Source: Myxococcota bacterium
Lineage (GTDB): Bacteria > Myxococcota_A > UBA796 > CAJQPC01
Assembly (NCBI GenBank): GCA_023150845.1
Contig: JAKLKD010000035.1
Location: 1 to 45,744 of the forward strand
Length of the DNA stretch: 45,744 bases
Direction: 5' to 3'
Under the pieces are notes generated by a model, which had not been told where the DNA came from, ran no database searches, and worked only from the letters and a program-made list of their open reading frames with translations. Of this stretch, positions 18,201 to 26,110 are shown piece after piece (position 1 is the first letter of the stretch; each line of letters starts with the position of its first letter). A program made the position numbers and the translations under genes.

Positions 18201-21200
18201 GGCAGCGACATGTCGATGGCCTTGATGATCGCGTCGACGGCGGCCTGCTGGTTGGGATCGGTCATGTTGCCTTTGATCGCCATGCCGACGGTCTCGAGGA
18301 TGCCGCCGGGCATCTCGACCTTGGTGCCATCCGGCGCGGCGAGGCCCGCGATGACCTGCGCGAGGCCAAAGCCGATGCCCGACGCCGCGGTGATCGCGAC
18401 GTAGGCGCCCAAGACCGCCGCGCCGACGCCCACGGCGGGGCCCATCGCCGCGAGGGCCGCCATGCTCGCGATGCCGCCCGCGAGGGTCATGAGGCCGCCG
18501 CCGAAGGTGCCCCAGTCGATGTCGCCGGTGGGATCGATGAAGTTGATGGGGTCGTTCTCGCAGTAGACGTAGCTGTTCCAGCTCTCGGGCTGGAGCGGGT
18601 CCGGCGTGGCGCTGTCGGGGGAGATGAAGCGGCCGATGCGGGGGTCGTAGTAGCGGTCACGCAGGTAGATGAGGCCCGTGACGGGGTCCGTCTCTTCGCC
18701 GGTGAAGCCCATCCACAAGAAGGGGTCGTCGAGGCTCGGCGTCTCTTCCGGGGCGCCGAAGGCGTCGAAACGGAGCGCCTGGGTGGTGGCGATCCCGGTG
18801 AGGCCGAGCACGCTGCCCGCGTGGTCGGTGAGGGTGGCGTAGCCCGTCGTGTCCACCTGCACAAAGGCGAGGCTGCCGCCCGCCCAGACGTAGCTCGCCG
18901 TCGAGACGCTCGACCCGTCGTCGATCTCCGCCTCGTGCAGGTGGGGCAAGAACATGCTGAGGTCGTGGTAGTACCGCGTCGTCACGCCGTCGTGGGTGCG
19001 GGTGAGACGGGTGCCGTTCCCGGCGTAGGTGTACTGTACGACGTTCACGCCGTCGTCCACCTCCAGGAGCCGCCCGAAGGCGTCCCAGGTGTAGGTGACG
19101 TCGGCCTCGGGGCTGAGGCGGCGCGTGAGACGCCCGGCCTCATCGTACTCAAACACCTCGTCCCCGGCCTGGAGGAGCCGGTCGTCGCTGTCCACGAGGT
19201 AGCTGGTCGTCTCGCCGTCGACGGTCATCGTGGCCCGGTTGCCCGAGTCGTCGTAGGTGTAGGCCACGGTGCCGCCAGCGCTGGACGTGACGGCGCTGAG
19301 GCGGCCGTTCCCGTCGTAGCTGTAGCTCAGCGTCGTCGTGCCCGACTTGTCGGTGAGCGTCCGTGTGCTGATGAGCCCGCGGCTCTTGTAGGTGTAGGCC
19401 AAGGACAGCGTCGCGGCGCTCTTCGCGTCGGTGTGCGCGATGCTCGCGGGTTTGCCGGTGACGCTGTCGTAGGTCCAGGTGGTCTTGGAGCGGGTCGTGC
19501 TGCGGGTCTTGATGCGACCGTCTTTGTCATAGGTCATCGTCACCGCGCCCGCGGCGGTGGACACGACACGGTCGGGCTGGAGCGACTTTGAGCTCGTGTA
19601 GCCGTAGGTCAAGGTGTCGCCGCTGGGCAAGGTCACGCCGCTCACACGCCCCGAGGCGTCCCAGCTGTAGTCCGTCACGGAGGCGTCGGGCCAGGTGATC
19701 TTGTCGAGGCCACCATCGACGGTCCAGGCGAGGCTCAGCGCCCCCTCCTCGTTCTCATAAGTCGTCGGCTGGCCGATTTCATCGTACTCAATGAGCACGG
19801 TCTCGCCGGTCGAGGCGCTCATCTCGGTGACGCGCCCCTCGCCGTCGCGGCTGAGGTTGAACTCGACGCCGACGGGGTCGGTCATCTCGGCGATGTCGCC
19901 GTTGGCGTCCCGCACGATGGAGGTGGTGACGTCCCCGGCGAAGGTCTCGGCGACGTGCAAGGTGAGGCTCACGGTCTGTGTGTCGAGGCCGCCCGTGGCC
20001 TCGGTGACGGTGACCGTGGCGGTGTAACTGCCCGCGGCGAGGCCCTCGGCGTCGGCGCCGATGAGCAGGGCCTCACCCCCAGCCCCGCTGAGGTCGGAGA
20101 GCGTCACCCAGGCCTCATCAGCCTCGGCCTCCCAAGCCAAAGAGCCCTCGCCGCCGTTTGTGACGAGGAGGTCTACGGTGGACTCGGTGGGGTAGCCCTC
20201 CAAGGCGACGATGACGCCGCTCGTGTCGGAGAGGCTGACGCTCGGGCCGTCGTTGCCCTCACAGTTCTGGTCTAGGCCGTCGCCGGGGAGCTCCACCGCG
20301 GCAGGGGAGATGTCCGCGTCGGCGTCGTCGCAGTCGTCGCCGCCATACACGTCGCTGTCAAAGCCGTCGGCGTCGGCGTCGTAGTCGCTCTCGTCGTCAC
20401 AGTCGGCGTCGACGCCGTCGTAGTAGGTCTCCGTCGCCGCGGGGCTCACGCTGGCGGCCTTGTCGTCACAGTCGTCGCCGCCGTAGAGCTCGCTGTCGTA
20501 GCCGTCACCGTCGTAGTCGTAGTCGCTGCCGCCGTCACAGTCGGCGTCCACACCGTCGTAGACCGCGTCGATCATGCCGGGGTTCACCCGCGGCTTGTTG
20601 TCGTCACAGTCCGCGCCGCCCCAGAGCTCGCTGTCGTAGCCGTCCTCGTCAGCGTCGTAGTCGCTCTTGCCGTCACAGTTGGCGTCGAGGCCGTCGTAGT
20701 AGGACTCCGTGGCGTCGGGGCTCACGGCGGCGGTGCTGTCGTCGCAGTCGTCGCCGCCCGAGGCGAGGGTGGTGTGCCCGTCGCCGTCGGCGTCGTAGTC
20801 GCTCTTTCCGTCACAGTCGGCGTCGATGCCGTCGTAGTAGGTCTCCGTGGCGTCGGGGCTCACGGTGGCGCTGCTGTCGTCGCAGTCGTCGCCGCCCGAG
20901 GCGAGGGTGTCGTGCCCGTCACCGTCGGCGTCGTGGTCGCTCTTTCCGTCACAGTTGGCGTCGATGCCGTCGTAGTAGGTCTCGGCGGCGCCGGGGTAGG
21001 TGTCGGCCCGGCTGTCATCACAGTCGTCGCCGCCCGAGGCGAGGGTGTCAAACCCGTCGAGGTCGGCGTCGTGGTCGCTCTTTCCGTCACAGTTGGCGTC
21101 GATGCCGTCGTAGTAGGTCTCCGTCGCGCTGGGGCTCACGGCGGCGTCGGTGTCGTCACAGTCGAGGCCGCCGGTCGTGTCGCTGTCGAAGCCGTCGCCG

Positions 21201-22201
21201 TCCCCGTCGTTGTCTGAGCCGCCAGAGCAGTCGGCGTCGAGGCCGTCGTAGGGGAGGTCCGTCGCGCCGGGGCTGACGTCGGCGTTGGAGTCGTCGCAGT
21301 CGGTGTTGTCGAGCACGAAGCCCGAGGGCTGCTCGCAGGAGTCGGCGACGCTCGCCGGGTCACCATAGCCGTCGCCGTCGCGGTCGGCGTACCAGACCCG
21401 GGTGCCCGTGGCGCCCTCGCCGTCGATGGCGCCGTCACAGTTGTTGTCCAGGCCGTCACAGACCTCGACGCCGTCGGGGGAGATGGTCGCGTCGGCGTCG
21501 TCGCAGTCCGCGGCGTCGCTGACGTAGCCCTCGGGCTGCTCACAGGCCGCCAGGGTGACCGCCGCGTCGCCGTAGCCGTCCCCGTCGCTGTCTTGCTGCC
21601 AGGTCGCGGCGTCGACGGCCTCCTCGTCTACGGCGCCGTCGCAGTCCTGGTCTACCTCGTCGCAGCGCTCGGCAGCGCCGGGGAACACGCCGGACTGGGT
21701 GTCATCACACTCCTCACAGCCCGCGAAGCCGTCGGCGTCGTTGTCGATGTTGTCGGCGTAGCCGTCGCAGTTCTTGTCGGCGTCCTCGCAGGCCACGTCG
21801 GCGCCGGGAAAGGCCGTCGGGTCGGCGTCGTCGCAGTCACCCTCAGCCGTGGCCCAGCCCGCGCCGGGCGCCTCGCAGGTGATGAGGGGCTCGCCAGCGC
21901 CAAACCCGTCGCCGTCGCCGTCCGCCCAATAGGTGACGGAGAGGCCATCATCGACGGATCCGTCACAGTTGTTGTCAATCCCGTCGCAGAGCTCCTCGGC
22001 GGCGGGGTTGATGCTCGCGTCTTCGTCGTCGCAGTCCGAGCCTCCGGCGAGGTGGCTCAAGAAGCCGTCGTTGTCTTCGTCTTCAGCCGGGGCGCCCAGG
22101 GTGTCGGTGGCGCTGTCCTCGACGTCGTCGCTCTTCGGCGTCGTCGGCACGCAGGCGGCGAGGGCGAGCAGGATGGACGGGGCGAGCAGAGTGAAGCGCA
22201 T
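15263..22201 (-). CDS. giant lipoprotein: 12 MopE repeats, BACON-like domain, two permuted Rhs blocks
   Basis: A 2312-residue exported lipoprotein (ILLALAAC lipobox). Residues about 55-650 hold 12 copies of a DCDD...P...DGxDxNCDG motif, the MopE-type putative metal-binding repeat. A BACON-like beta domain follows (about 655-745). A first Rhs/YD-repeat block leads to a core sequence YLRDRYYDPRIGRFISPD (about 1184) ending FIDPTGD. Next is a Gly/Ala-rich hydrophobic stretch, then about 450 residues of unknown sequence. From about 1725 comes a DUF6531-like segment (PLELRRSYSS, GLGEGWSF) that normally starts Rhs proteins, then more YD repeats to the end, with no second core or toxin tip. Rhs shells enclose secreted effectors. 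No immunity gene is seen. ATG follows CGAGG. Confidence 0.93.
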   Translation of the reverse strand: MRFTLLAPSILLALAACVPTTPKSDDVEDSATDTLGAPAEDEDNDGFLSHLAGGSDCDDEDASINPAAEELCDGIDNNCDGSVDDGLSVTYWADGDGDGFGAGEPLITCEAPGAGWATAEGDCDDADPTAFPGADVACEDADKNCDGYADNIDNDADGFAGCEECDDTQSGVFPGAAERCDEVDQDCDGAVDEEAVDAATWQQDSDGDGYGDAAVTLAACEQPEGYVSDAADCDDADATISPDGVEVCDGLDNNCDGAIDGEGATGTRVWYADRDGDGYGDPASVADSCEQPSGFVLDNTDCDDSNADVSPGATDLPYDGLDADCSGGSDNDGDGDGFDSDTTGGLDCDDTDAAVSPSATETYYDGIDANCDGKSDHDADLDGFDTLASGGDDCDDSRADTYPGAAETYYDGIDANCDGKSDHDADGDGHDTLASGGDDCDDSSATVSPDATETYYDGIDADCDGKSDYDADGDGHTTLASGGDDCDDSTAAVSPDATESYYDGLDANCDGKSDYDADEDGYDSELWGGADCDDNKPRVNPGMIDAVYDGVDADCDGGSDYDYDGDGYDSELYGGDDCDDKAASVSPAATETYYDGVDADCDDESDYDADADGFDSDVYGGDDCDDADADISPAAVELPGDGLDQNCEGNDGPSVSLSDTSGVIVALEGYPTESTVDLLVTNGGEGSLAWEAEADEAWVTLSDLSGAGGEALLIGADAEGLAAGSYTATVTVTEATGGLDTQTVSLTLHVAETFAGDVTTSIVRDANGDIAEMTDPVGVEFNLSRDGEGRVTEMSASTGETVLIEYDEIGQPTTYENEEGALSLAWTVDGGLDKITWPDASVTDYSWDASGRVSGVTLPSGDTLTYGYTSSKSLQPDRVVSTAAGAVTMTYDKDGRIKTRSTTRSKTTWTYDSVTGKPASIAHTDAKSAATLSLAYTYKSRGLISTRTLTDKSGTTTLSYSYDGNGRLSAVTSSAGGTVAYTYDDSGNRATMTVDGETTSYLVDSDDRLLQAGDEVFEYDEAGRLTRRLSPEADVTYTWDAFGRLLEVDDGVNVVQYTYAGNGTRLTRTHDGVTTRYYHDLSMFLPHLHEAEIDDGSSVSTASYVWAGGSLAFVQVDTTGYATLTDHAGSVLGLTGIATTQALRFDAFGAPEETPSLDDPFLWMGFTGEETDPVTGLIYLRDRYYDPRIGRFISPDSATPDPLQPESWNSYVYCENDPINFIDPTGDIDWGTFGGGLMTLAGGIASMAALAAMGPAVGVGAAVLGAYVAITAASGIGFGLAQVIAGLAAPDGTKVEMPGGILETVGMAIKGNMTDPNQQAAVDAIIKAIDMSLPGPDKLAGLPEKIIKQLEALDKLSKIKDAKDFLEKHQEVMDRLKKENPEAWKILNERREYPPRIPADDERGGVYINATATVLADLTQIDGAAVDPATGQLVLHGRDGGVTVEGIDGDMLYTALQWLYDSAYTGGFVAPGVTIENDLIPPAEPTPPTSDDVYHGVGYFGGIEYTEAGFAAFEADRMLKSLNLGVDSNDTSIEYDWLSDYVTDYESCVAIEEDYYNGTSPAGWVRFWIEPDQMIITEDSTRNALEFTTSTMHIQYEDQTDALQRWPAYDYWTTMLTDNYDGIAEHVESWEDLRTASKFVAVAYWLYESELYRTLDWAQINSVEEEVYDTPWWTLEGEVTSTFVYNGTPLTQTHKGGASLTTFGHGYYPDSTGSVAADWDAVLGDRPSDEDSSWLVEYPDGDSGVAVALPLSRVPMPGGARQTVVDLRAPSVGELPLELRRSYSSVAAQAGRDMGLGEGWSFVPYSATPSEMLTKPGSFDIPFVLDVMDHLTGAELRFEYTGWDGATAYFTLEGQQDQISLDSSGVYTWSQPGQRTVELDADGRVLSVLDRAGNSLTYTWTGDELDLIEHSGGHSITLTWDSSGRLKGASTDQGWTVAYGLNTDDRLNRVTDLGGQIWRIGYDSAGLYDSLVSPDGDELWAAEYDSYGRLMSETSFGRETELAPSLLDGTLLTLDETGVGSLVTFDESGRLTSLIDGEGGEWAMTWDDVGLLTELTDALGNAQTVEYNDYDLPWILTDAEGGETTLYWTWIGELPSLYAYSRPDGEAFYLARDTEGNISTIYRATLTVASDGSLGGLSVGSAIQTMTWTADGQLSTWSKGTLSMTLSYTSDGQLKTMTDLLGGSRTYSYDSAGRLSTVTSAEGVSLSYSYDADHPLLYSTISQGSSVIGTFEYDSLGRMVAAGDAEGNELLWTYGDDGLLSAAETPEGGLLLYSRDAAGRVTAAEGSWGLSRSWTYDDAGRVTSSTRAVVLP
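20260..22040 (-). repeat. in-gene tandem repeat array, 12 units
   Basis: Coding repeats of the MopE type. The inner units (about 20330-21290) are 46 codons (138 bp) apart and very similar, notably those near 20740, 20880 and 21020. The first four units toward the gene start are more diverged and differ in spacing. Near-identical DNA repeats allow copy-number change by recombination or slippage. Confidence 0.88.
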
Positions 22202-22233
22202 CGTGGCCTCGATGGGGCAGGGGACAGGCCCAT

Positions 22234-22241
22234 AATGTAGC
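22234..22241 (-). promoter_or_regulatory. candidate -10 element GCTACATT before the Rhs gene
   Basis: On the minus strand GCTACATT lies 32 nt before the ATG. The same octamer precedes the lipoprotein at 1260 by 29 nt. No convincing -35 is seen. Confidence 0.3.
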
Positions 22242-22369
22242 GTGAAGGGGGCCGTTGAGGAGGTCTCTGTTCGGACGACGAGCGACCGGCGCCTCTGGGC
22301 TCTGGCCGGGCATCGTGGCCTAGAGCGGGTCTTGGGCGCCGAGGGGCGTCTCAGAAACTTTGATGGGGA

Positions 22370-23566
22370 TCAGCGGCTTGTCTCGCCGAGCCTCCGCCGC
22401 AGGGCGGGGAGGAGCGCGAACGCGGGCAAGGCCAAGGCGAAGGTCAAGGCGAAGTAGGGCGTGTACCCGAGCCGCGCCGCGCCGTAGCCGCTCACCGCCC
22501 CCGCCAAGACCCGGGTCAACCCGGCCAAAGCCGTGAGCAAAGCGAAGCGTGTGGCGGTCTGCTCACCCTCACAGAGCCGCATCAAGAGGGTGAGGGTGGC
22601 GGCGGTGCCTAAGCCTTGGCCGAGGCTCTCGCCGACGCTCGCGGCCATGACGGCCTCGCGGCTGGGGTAAGCCGCCGCCGCCGCGTAGCCGAGGTTCGTC
22701 ACGGCCTGCACGAGCCCCAGGCCCACGAGGCTCGGCCAGAGGCCGGCGCGGGTGCAGATCTCGCCGCCGACGAGGGCGCCGATCACGGTGAGCGCCGCGC
22801 CGAGGCTCGTCGAGAAGAGGCCGAGCTCAACGAGGGACATGCCGCTGTGCAGCCAGAAGGGCTTCACCATCGGCGAGAGCGCGGCGTCGCCGAGCTTGTA
22901 GAGCAGCACAAACGCCACCATGACCAGGCCGCCGGGGCGCGCCAGCCAGGCGAGGAGCGCGGCCCAGTAGTCCGTCGTCTCCGACGCCGGGCGCGGTCGC
23001 GCGGGCAAGGTGAAGGCGAAGCCCGCGAGGCCGAGGCAGAGCGCCGCCCCGAGGCCATAAATCACCGGGAAGCCGAGGGTAGGCGCCAGGGCGACACCGC
23101 CCCCGCCGACGAGGAGCACGGCCCCGCGCCAGGCCGCGACCCGCGCGCCGTTGAGCCGCCCCTGGAGCGCGGGCGGCGTGACGGCGGCGGCGTGGCCGTC
23201 TACGGCGACGTCTTGGGTGGCGCCTCCGAACGCCATGAGCAGGAGCGCGGCGGCGACGCCGGGGCCAATGGGGAGGCTCGGCAGCGCGACGCAGCAGAGG
23301 CCGACGAGGGCGAGCGCGGCGCAGATCCAGGATCCGGCGTTGCCGTAGCGGTCCACGGCGGGCGCCCAGAGGGGCTTGAGCGTCCAGGGGAGGCCGAGCA
23401 GGGTGGCGAGGCCCACCGTCTCCAACGACGCGCCCTCGGTGATGAGCCAAGCGGGGGCCAGCTCATGCACGACGCCATAGGGCAGGCCGCTCCCGACGTA
23501 GAGCACGACGAGGGGGCCCAAGGTCCGCGCGGCGGACGGCTCCGGGGCAGAGGGCGCGACGCTCAT
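22370..23566 (-). CDS. MFS transporter of the AmpG/PAT type
   Basis: A 398-residue membrane protein with about 12 hydrophobic segments. The loop after the second helix reads GLPWTLKPLWAPAVDRYG, the signature of the AmpG/acetyl-CoA transporter (PAT) branch of the major facilitator superfamily. A later segment FGGATQDVAVDGHAAAV also fits that branch. AmpG imports anhydro-muropeptides for cell-wall recycling; whether this protein carries the same substrate is not shown by the sequence, and no recycling enzyme is adjacent. Start ATG 23566 is chosen over an upstream in-frame start because GAAGG precedes it and the earlier start would overlap the divergent gene. Confidence 0.85.
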   Translation of the reverse strand: MSVAPSAPEPSAARTLGPLVVLYVGSGLPYGVVHELAPAWLITEGASLETVGLATLLGLPWTLKPLWAPAVDRYGNAGSWICAALALVGLCCVALPSLPIGPGVAAALLLMAFGGATQDVAVDGHAAAVTPPALQGRLNGARVAAWRGAVLLVGGGGVALAPTLGFPVIYGLGAALCLGLAGFAFTLPARPRPASETTDYWAALLAWLARPGGLVMVAFVLLYKLGDAALSPMVKPFWLHSGMSLVELGLFSTSLGAALTVIGALVGGEICTRAGLWPSLVGLGLVQAVTNLGYAAAAAYPSREAVMAASVGESLGQGLGTAATLTLLMRLCEGEQTATRFALLTALAGLTRVLAGAVSGYGAARLGYTPYFALTFALALPAFALLPALRRRLGETSR

Positions 23567-23625
23567 GGGGCCTTCGCTGGTCGAGGGGGACTCTGGGGAA
23601 TACCCTCTCGGTGAAGGAAGGACCA

Positions 23626-24309
23626 ATGGCCCGTGTGCTCCTCGGCGTGACCGGCTCCGTCGCCGCCATCCGCGCGCCCACCCTCGTCGCCGCGCTCACC
23701 GAGGCCGGGCATGAGGTGCGGGTCATTGCGACGGCCGCGGCGCTGCGTTTTTTTGACCCGGCGAGCCTCCCCGCCGGGGCGCTCGTCACCGACGCCGACG
23801 AGTGGCGCTTCGAGGGGAGCGAGGACGGGCGCTGGCGCCGGGAAGATCCTGTCCTGCACATCGAGCTGCGCGCCTGGGCGGAGCTGCTGCTCCTCGCGCC
23901 CCTTGACGCCAACACCCTCGCCAAGCTCGCGCTGGGCCTCTCCGACAACCTGCTCACCTGCGCGTTTAGGGCCTGGGAGCACCCGCGCCCTGTCGTGCTC
24001 GCCCCGGCGATGAACACGCTCATGTGGGAGAGCCCCCAGACCGCCCGCCACCTCCGCGCCTTGCTCGAAGATCACGGCGTCGAGGGCGCCGAGCTGCCCC
24101 GCGCCCGTACGCCCGGCGCCTACCTCACACGTTTCGGCGGGCCCGACTGCCCCCACGTTCATGTCGTCGGCCCCGTCGAGAAGCGGCTGGCCTGCGGCGA
24201 CTTCGGCGTCGGGGGCATGGCCTCCGTCGAGGAGCTCGTGGCCGCGGTGGGCCAGGCCCTCCGCGCGGCTCAGGACCTCCCGGCGAGCACGCTCTCCTCC
24301 AAGGACTGA
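23626..24309 (+). CDS. stand-alone phosphopantothenoylcysteine decarboxylase
   Basis: A 227-residue flavoprotein of the HFCD family that makes 4'-phosphopantetheine in CoA synthesis. The active-site His lies in LHIELRAWAE; the flavin-binding ANTLAKLALGLSDNLLTC and the PAMNTLMW signature follow. The substrate-clamp segment LACGDFGVGGMA carries the catalytic Cys. Most bacteria fuse CoaC to CoaB (Dfp); here CoaC is separate and its motifs look more like eukaryotic PPCDC/Hal3 proteins. No CoaB is in the window, but CoaX is. ATG 23626 follows AAGGAAGGA. The 3' end overlaps the convergent ABC ATPase gene by 40 bases. Confidence 0.86.
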   Translation: MARVLLGVTGSVAAIRAPTLVAALTEAGHEVRVIATAAALRFFDPASLPAGALVTDADEWRFEGSEDGRWRREDPVLHIELRAWAELLLLAPLDANTLAKLALGLSDNLLTCAFRAWEHPRPVVLAPAMNTLMWESPQTARHLRALLEDHGVEGAELPRARTPGAYLTRFGGPDCPHVHVVGPVEKRLACGDFGVGGMASVEELVAAVGQALRAAQDLPASTLSSKD

Positions 24310-25205
24310 CCCCGGCGCAGCTCGCGCACGCCGATCCCGGCCTCGGCCAAGATCCGCATGAGCGCGATGGAGGAGGCGTCGGGATCCACCCCCGCGGGCG
24401 GCAGCTCCAAGAGCTCGACGCCGCCCTCGACGGCCTGTACGCTCAGCTCGTGATCGGGGAGCGCCGCGCGTAAGGCCTCCAGAGGCGGGGCCGCCGAGAG
24501 CCGCCAGCGCACCCGCCGGGCCTGGGCGGTCAGCTCGGCCATGGGCCCGGCCATCACCACCCGCCCTTTGTCCAAGATCACCGCGTAGTCGCAGATCTGC
24601 TCCAGCTCAGTGAGGTTGTGGCTGGAGATCACCAAGGTGGCGAGGCCCTTCTGCTTCCGGAGGTGCTCACGCAGGCCGTGGGCCTGCACGGGGTCGAGGC
24701 CCGCCGTCGGCTCGTCGAGGAGCACGAGCTCGGGCTTACCTAGGAGCGCTGAGGCCGTCGCGAGGCGGCGGCGCATCCCGTGGGAGAGGGTGAGGATGGT
24801 GTGGTCGGCCCGGGCGCCGAGGTCCACGGAGAGGATGGCGCGCTCGGCGGCCTCACGGGCCTCCGCCGCGCTGAGCCCCTGGAGCTCCCCCATGAACCGG
24901 AGGAAGCCCCGGGCCGTGTGGCGCTCGGGCAAGGCCGCGTCTTGGGGCAGCACGCCGACGCGGCCTTTGTGGATGGCCGGGGCGAAGCCGCCGAGGCCGA
25001 GCACGTCCACGCTGCCCTCGTCCGGGGGCAAAAACCCGCAGATCACCGAGAACAGCGTCGTCTTGCCCGCGCCGTTGGGGCCAATGAGCGCGCAGAGCGC
25101 CCCTCGCGGCACCTCAAAGCTCATGTCGTCGAGCGCCCAGACGCCGCTGCGCCAGCCGTACCGTTTTTTGAGGCCCTTCACGGCCAATGCGGGGGAGCTG
25201 CTCAC
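24270..25205 (-). CDS. ABC transporter ATP-binding protein
   Basis: A 311-residue cytoplasmic ATPase. The Walker A is GPNGAGKT, the Q-loop is GVLPQDAALP, the signature is LSHGMRRRL (a variant of LSGGQ), the Walker B is LVLLDEPTAGLD, and the switch His is in SSHNLTELE. The C-terminal 90 residues, after MAGPMAEL, are the extension usual in drug/polysaccharide ABC-2 exporters. The GTG start overlaps the permease stop (GTGA) and is preceded by CGGAGGA; the open frame further upstream is not coding. It is the last gene of a three-gene operon with a coiled-coil protein and a permease. Cargo cannot be read from sequence. Confidence 0.93.
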   Translation of the reverse strand: MSSSPALAVKGLKKRYGWRSGVWALDDMSFEVPRGALCALIGPNGAGKTTLFSVICGFLPPDEGSVDVLGLGGFAPAIHKGRVGVLPQDAALPERHTARGFLRFMGELQGLSAAEAREAAERAILSVDLGARADHTILTLSHGMRRRLATASALLGKPELVLLDEPTAGLDPVQAHGLREHLRKQKGLATLVISSHNLTELEQICDYAVILDKGRVVMAGPMAELTAQARRVRWRLSAAPPLEALRAALPDHELSVQAVEGGVELLELPPAGVDPDASSIALMRILAEAGIGVRELRRGQSLEESVLAGRS

Positions 25206-26110
25206 AGGTTCCTCCGCGACATCACCGGCGTGCCGAGGCTCCAGGCGCACCAGGCCAGGGCGACGAACACCCCCGCCGGGGTGAGCCAGCCCCAGCCGGG
25301 GCCCCAGAGGTCTCCGATCCAGTACTGCGGCAAGATCACCTCGGCGGACTCGGCGGCGGCCTGCATCCAGCCCTTGAGCAGGTCGCCCTCGATGACCCCG
25401 AAGCTGATCCAGGTGACCGCCACGGCCGCGAGCGCGAGGAGCCGGGCGAGGTTGACGTTGTCCGTGAGCTGGGAGGCCGCGACGCCGAGCCCACAGAAGG
25501 GCAGGCACCACACCCAGAGCCGCGGGCTCATGCTCACGAGCGTCGTGATCTGGTCGAGGGGCGGGTTGTTGATCATGCAGAGCATCGCCACGGCCCACAC
25601 GCCCGCGGTGGCGGCGAAGACGGCGACGGCGAGCAAGAGGCTCAGGCCCAAGAAGCGCCCGGCGACGATCTCCAGGCGCCCGGCGCGGACGAGCTCAAAA
25701 CGGATCGAGCGGTCCTGGATGTCGTTGGAGACGGCCTCGGCCCCGGCGGCGGCGGCGATGAAGGGCAAGGTGCCGAGGCCCGTCCAAAAGTGCGTGACCG
25801 TGAGGATGGGCAGGTCGAGGGCCCACTGCAGGACGAGCTCGTCGCTGCCCACGATGGCCCGCAGCATGTCCAAGAAGTCGGCGTCGGTCTTCATGGCGTC
25901 CATGAGCGCGCCGGGCGTCTCGGTCTGAGGCACCCGGAGCACCCGGGCGACCTGGTTCTCCAGCACGAGCAGGACCCGCGTGAATCCATAGGCGCTGCCT
26001 GTTGAGACGAGGCCGAACAGGGCGACGAGCAGCAAGGCGCTGCGGGTGCGGAGCGCCCGGGCGAGCTGGTAACGGGCGACGACGAGGGAGTCGCGGACGA
26101 CGCCGGTCAC
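25202..26110 (-). CDS. ABC-2-type transporter permease
   Basis: A 302-residue integral membrane protein. An N-terminal helix (residues about 22-45) is followed by a roughly 80-residue extracytoplasmic loop, then five hydrophobic segments. EAVSNDIQDRSIRFELVRAG between helices matches the coupling region of ABC-2 permeases (usually E...DRE.GT...L). It overlaps the upstream gene (ATGA) and the ATPase gene (GTGA) by 4 bases each, so the three are translationally coupled. The pair probably forms an exporter from two permease and two ATPase copies. The substrate is unknown. Confidence 0.88.
   Translation of the reverse strand: MTGVVRDSLVVARYQLARALRTRSALLLVALFGLVSTGSAYGFTRVLLVLENQVARVLRVPQTETPGALMDAMKTDADFLDMLRAIVGSDELVLQWALDLPILTVTHFWTGLGTLPFIAAAAGAEAVSNDIQDRSIRFELVRAGRLEIVAGRFLGLSLLLAVAVFAATAGVWAVAMLCMINNPPLDQITTLVSMSPRLWVWCLPFCGLGVAASQLTDNVNLARLLALAAVAVTWISFGVIEGDLLKGWMQAAAESAEVILPQYWIGDLWGPGWGWLTPAGVFVALAWCAWSLGTPVMSRRNL

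Noticed and set aside
17087-19591. 834-codon plus-strand frame opposite the Rhs gene
   Set aside because: Val/Arg/Gly/Asp-rich shadow with no motif; the minus strand has YD repeats and an Rhs core.
20260-22040. CRISPR-like regular repeats
   Set aside because: They are in-frame 46-codon protein repeats with no unique spacers and no cas gene near.
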